The translations under genes were made by a program, and so were the position numbers. Shown in pieces: positions 62,739-64,000 of a DNA stretch of 64,000 nt. The number at the start of each line of letters is the position of its first letter. Position 1 is the stretch's first letter. Below the pieces are notes generated by a model. The model did not search any database and had not been told where the DNA came from. It saw only the letters and a list, made by a program, of their open reading frames with translations. The stretch is from Musa acuminata AAA Group (lineage: Eukaryota; Streptophyta; Magnoliopsida; Zingiberales; Musaceae): contig NC_088339.1 of assembly GCF_036884655.1 (NCBI RefSeq), positions 27,175,501 through 27,239,500 of the forward strand. Reading direction: 5' to 3'.

Positions 62739-64000
62739 GTGAAGGTCATATATGTTTCAAAATTCACGAAATTTTGTATATAAGACATTGCTATGTAGTT
62801 GATCCTATTATGAGGAAGCACTTTTACTTGTTTATTTCATTTTTTCTTCACATGAACCTGATGACATGCCCTTGTTTGTTCCCTTCTCAAATAAAAAATT
62901 GTCAGCATCAGTAGCTAAACTGGTTTGTTGATTGTTCTTTCTTTCTTTCTTGCGAAGTAGTTGAATTAATTCAAGAATAGGATAACGGATGAGCATATGC
63001 CTTTTGCATCATTTTCCTATCCTCCTTAGCAAGCTACAATCTTTTTCTCAAGCCATACTTACTAGGATAGCTTTAATTCGTTTACTTTATCCATGGACCA
63101 TGATCAACTCAACTCCACCTATTCTAGGGTTCCATGTTTCATCATTATGGTCTACTCATTCTGTCTTTCTTAGAATAGACTACTAGTAGGAGAACTATCT
63201 TCCTAAATTCTAACTACAAAGAAACATAAGGAATAAATAGATGGAAGTGCTATACATGGATGCAAAATATTCCAGTATGCTAATGGCCTAAGAGAAAGAG
63301 CCAATTATCTGATGTTGACTCACCAAAGTAGCAAGTTCTTTTGTTCAGAATACCAGAACATTGAAACCCATCTTGTATTCACTGGAAAATGCAGATCTCA
63401 TGTAGTATTTGATCAATCACTGTCAATTGCATATGCAGGTTATTTTTTAACACCAACTATCTACAGTTTTGTATCCGAGTCAAATGAAATCTCCTGAGCT
63501 TGTTGCTTCATGGGAGATCATAAGGCATGACCTAAAGACTCTTCTGGATGAATCCTATAGGGAATCTTAATCAAGCTTTTTTTGCTCTGAACGAAGAAAA
63601 GACATGCAATGCAAGTGATCTTGGATTATCAGTGTAAAATCGGTCTTTTAGAGGTTGTTTAAAGGATTTTTTCTCTTCAGATCAATAACCAAATGACTGA
63701 TATCAGTTTCTCCAGGACTCGATTATTTGTAGGTCCTCTATTTGTTACAGTTTCATGGCAATGCAGTTGTTTTTCTTCTGTCGACTCATGCTTCTCTACT
63801 TCTCTTCGTGCTTTTCCATCTTCTCATTTTCTTTTTGTACCCATTCCACTTTGAAATGAAAGGGATGTTGCTAAAGTAGCAGATAAAAAGGAAAGAGCAT
63901 TAAACTGGATTTTTTTTTTTTCTTTCAGCTAAAAGCACTGACAGTAAAAGGAAAAGAATAATAAGACACATAAGAGAACTCACATTTGGATTAGTTCAAA
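62739..64000. other. MYB 3' flank and intergenic DNA
   Basis: Probable MYB 3' UTR for the first few hundred bases, then AT-rich DNA with short frames only. No feature is recognised to the end of the window. Confidence 0.5.

Overview
This is a plant nuclear genome segment. Every multi-exon gene has short GT-AG (occasionally GC-AG) introns. The proteins match angiosperm families: plant U-box/ARM E3 ligase, class I formin, CYP86B, PLIM2, R2R3-MYB. The flanks hold LTR-retrotransposon and Mutator-like DNA. Protein flavour and the retroelement ends suggest a monocot, with banana and its relatives (Musaceae) as my best guess. That guess is inference, because I could not search a database.

Layout. 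1-2846 is the 3' part of an LTR retrotransposon, ending in a 451-bp LTR with a perfect 10-bp terminal inverted repeat. 2847-3600 is a second LTR-like fragment. 4.2-10.2 kb (+) is a SAUL1/PUB44-type U-box ARM-repeat E3 ligase whose long 5' intron carries a Mutator-like element. 10.9-12.1 kb is a repeat island with an exact 41-bp minisatellite. 12.3-15.7 kb (-) is an ALIS (CDC50/LEM3) flippase subunit. 16.3-16.6 kb (+) is a broken N-terminal fragment of a calcium-dependent protein kinase. 16.8-20.4 kb (-) is CYP86B1-like. 23.18 kb is a tRNA-Phe(GAA). 24.8-28.9 kb (+) is a class I formin. 30.0-31.5 kb is a second copy of the same Mutator-like element. 32.4-40.8 kb (-) is an ILK1-like ankyrin-kinase with 12 coding exons. 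43.0-49.6 kb (-) is LARP6b/c-like. 50.0-52.5 kb (+) is the adenine DNA glycosylase MUTYH, head-to-head with LARP6. 53.7-55.0 kb (-) is a PLIM2-type LIM protein. 55.1-60.9 kb is a gene-poor stretch with a ~155-bp AT microsatellite and two tandem duplications. 61.0-62.7 kb (+) is a LAF1-like R2R3-MYB.

Exon models were built by hand from splice signals, reading phase and family similarity. Nearly all junctions keep frame exactly. The genes do not form a pathway; this is ordinary eukaryotic neighbour placement. Formin and PLIM2 both act on actin, and CYP86B makes suberin/cutin monomers. The most unusual structure is the pair of Pack-MULE-like elements (248-bp terminal inverted repeats, 9-bp target duplications) that carry a captured fragment of a WAV3-family RING/vWA ubiquitin ligase. 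The ILK1-like gene also has two GC-AG introns and a 7-nt last coding exon.
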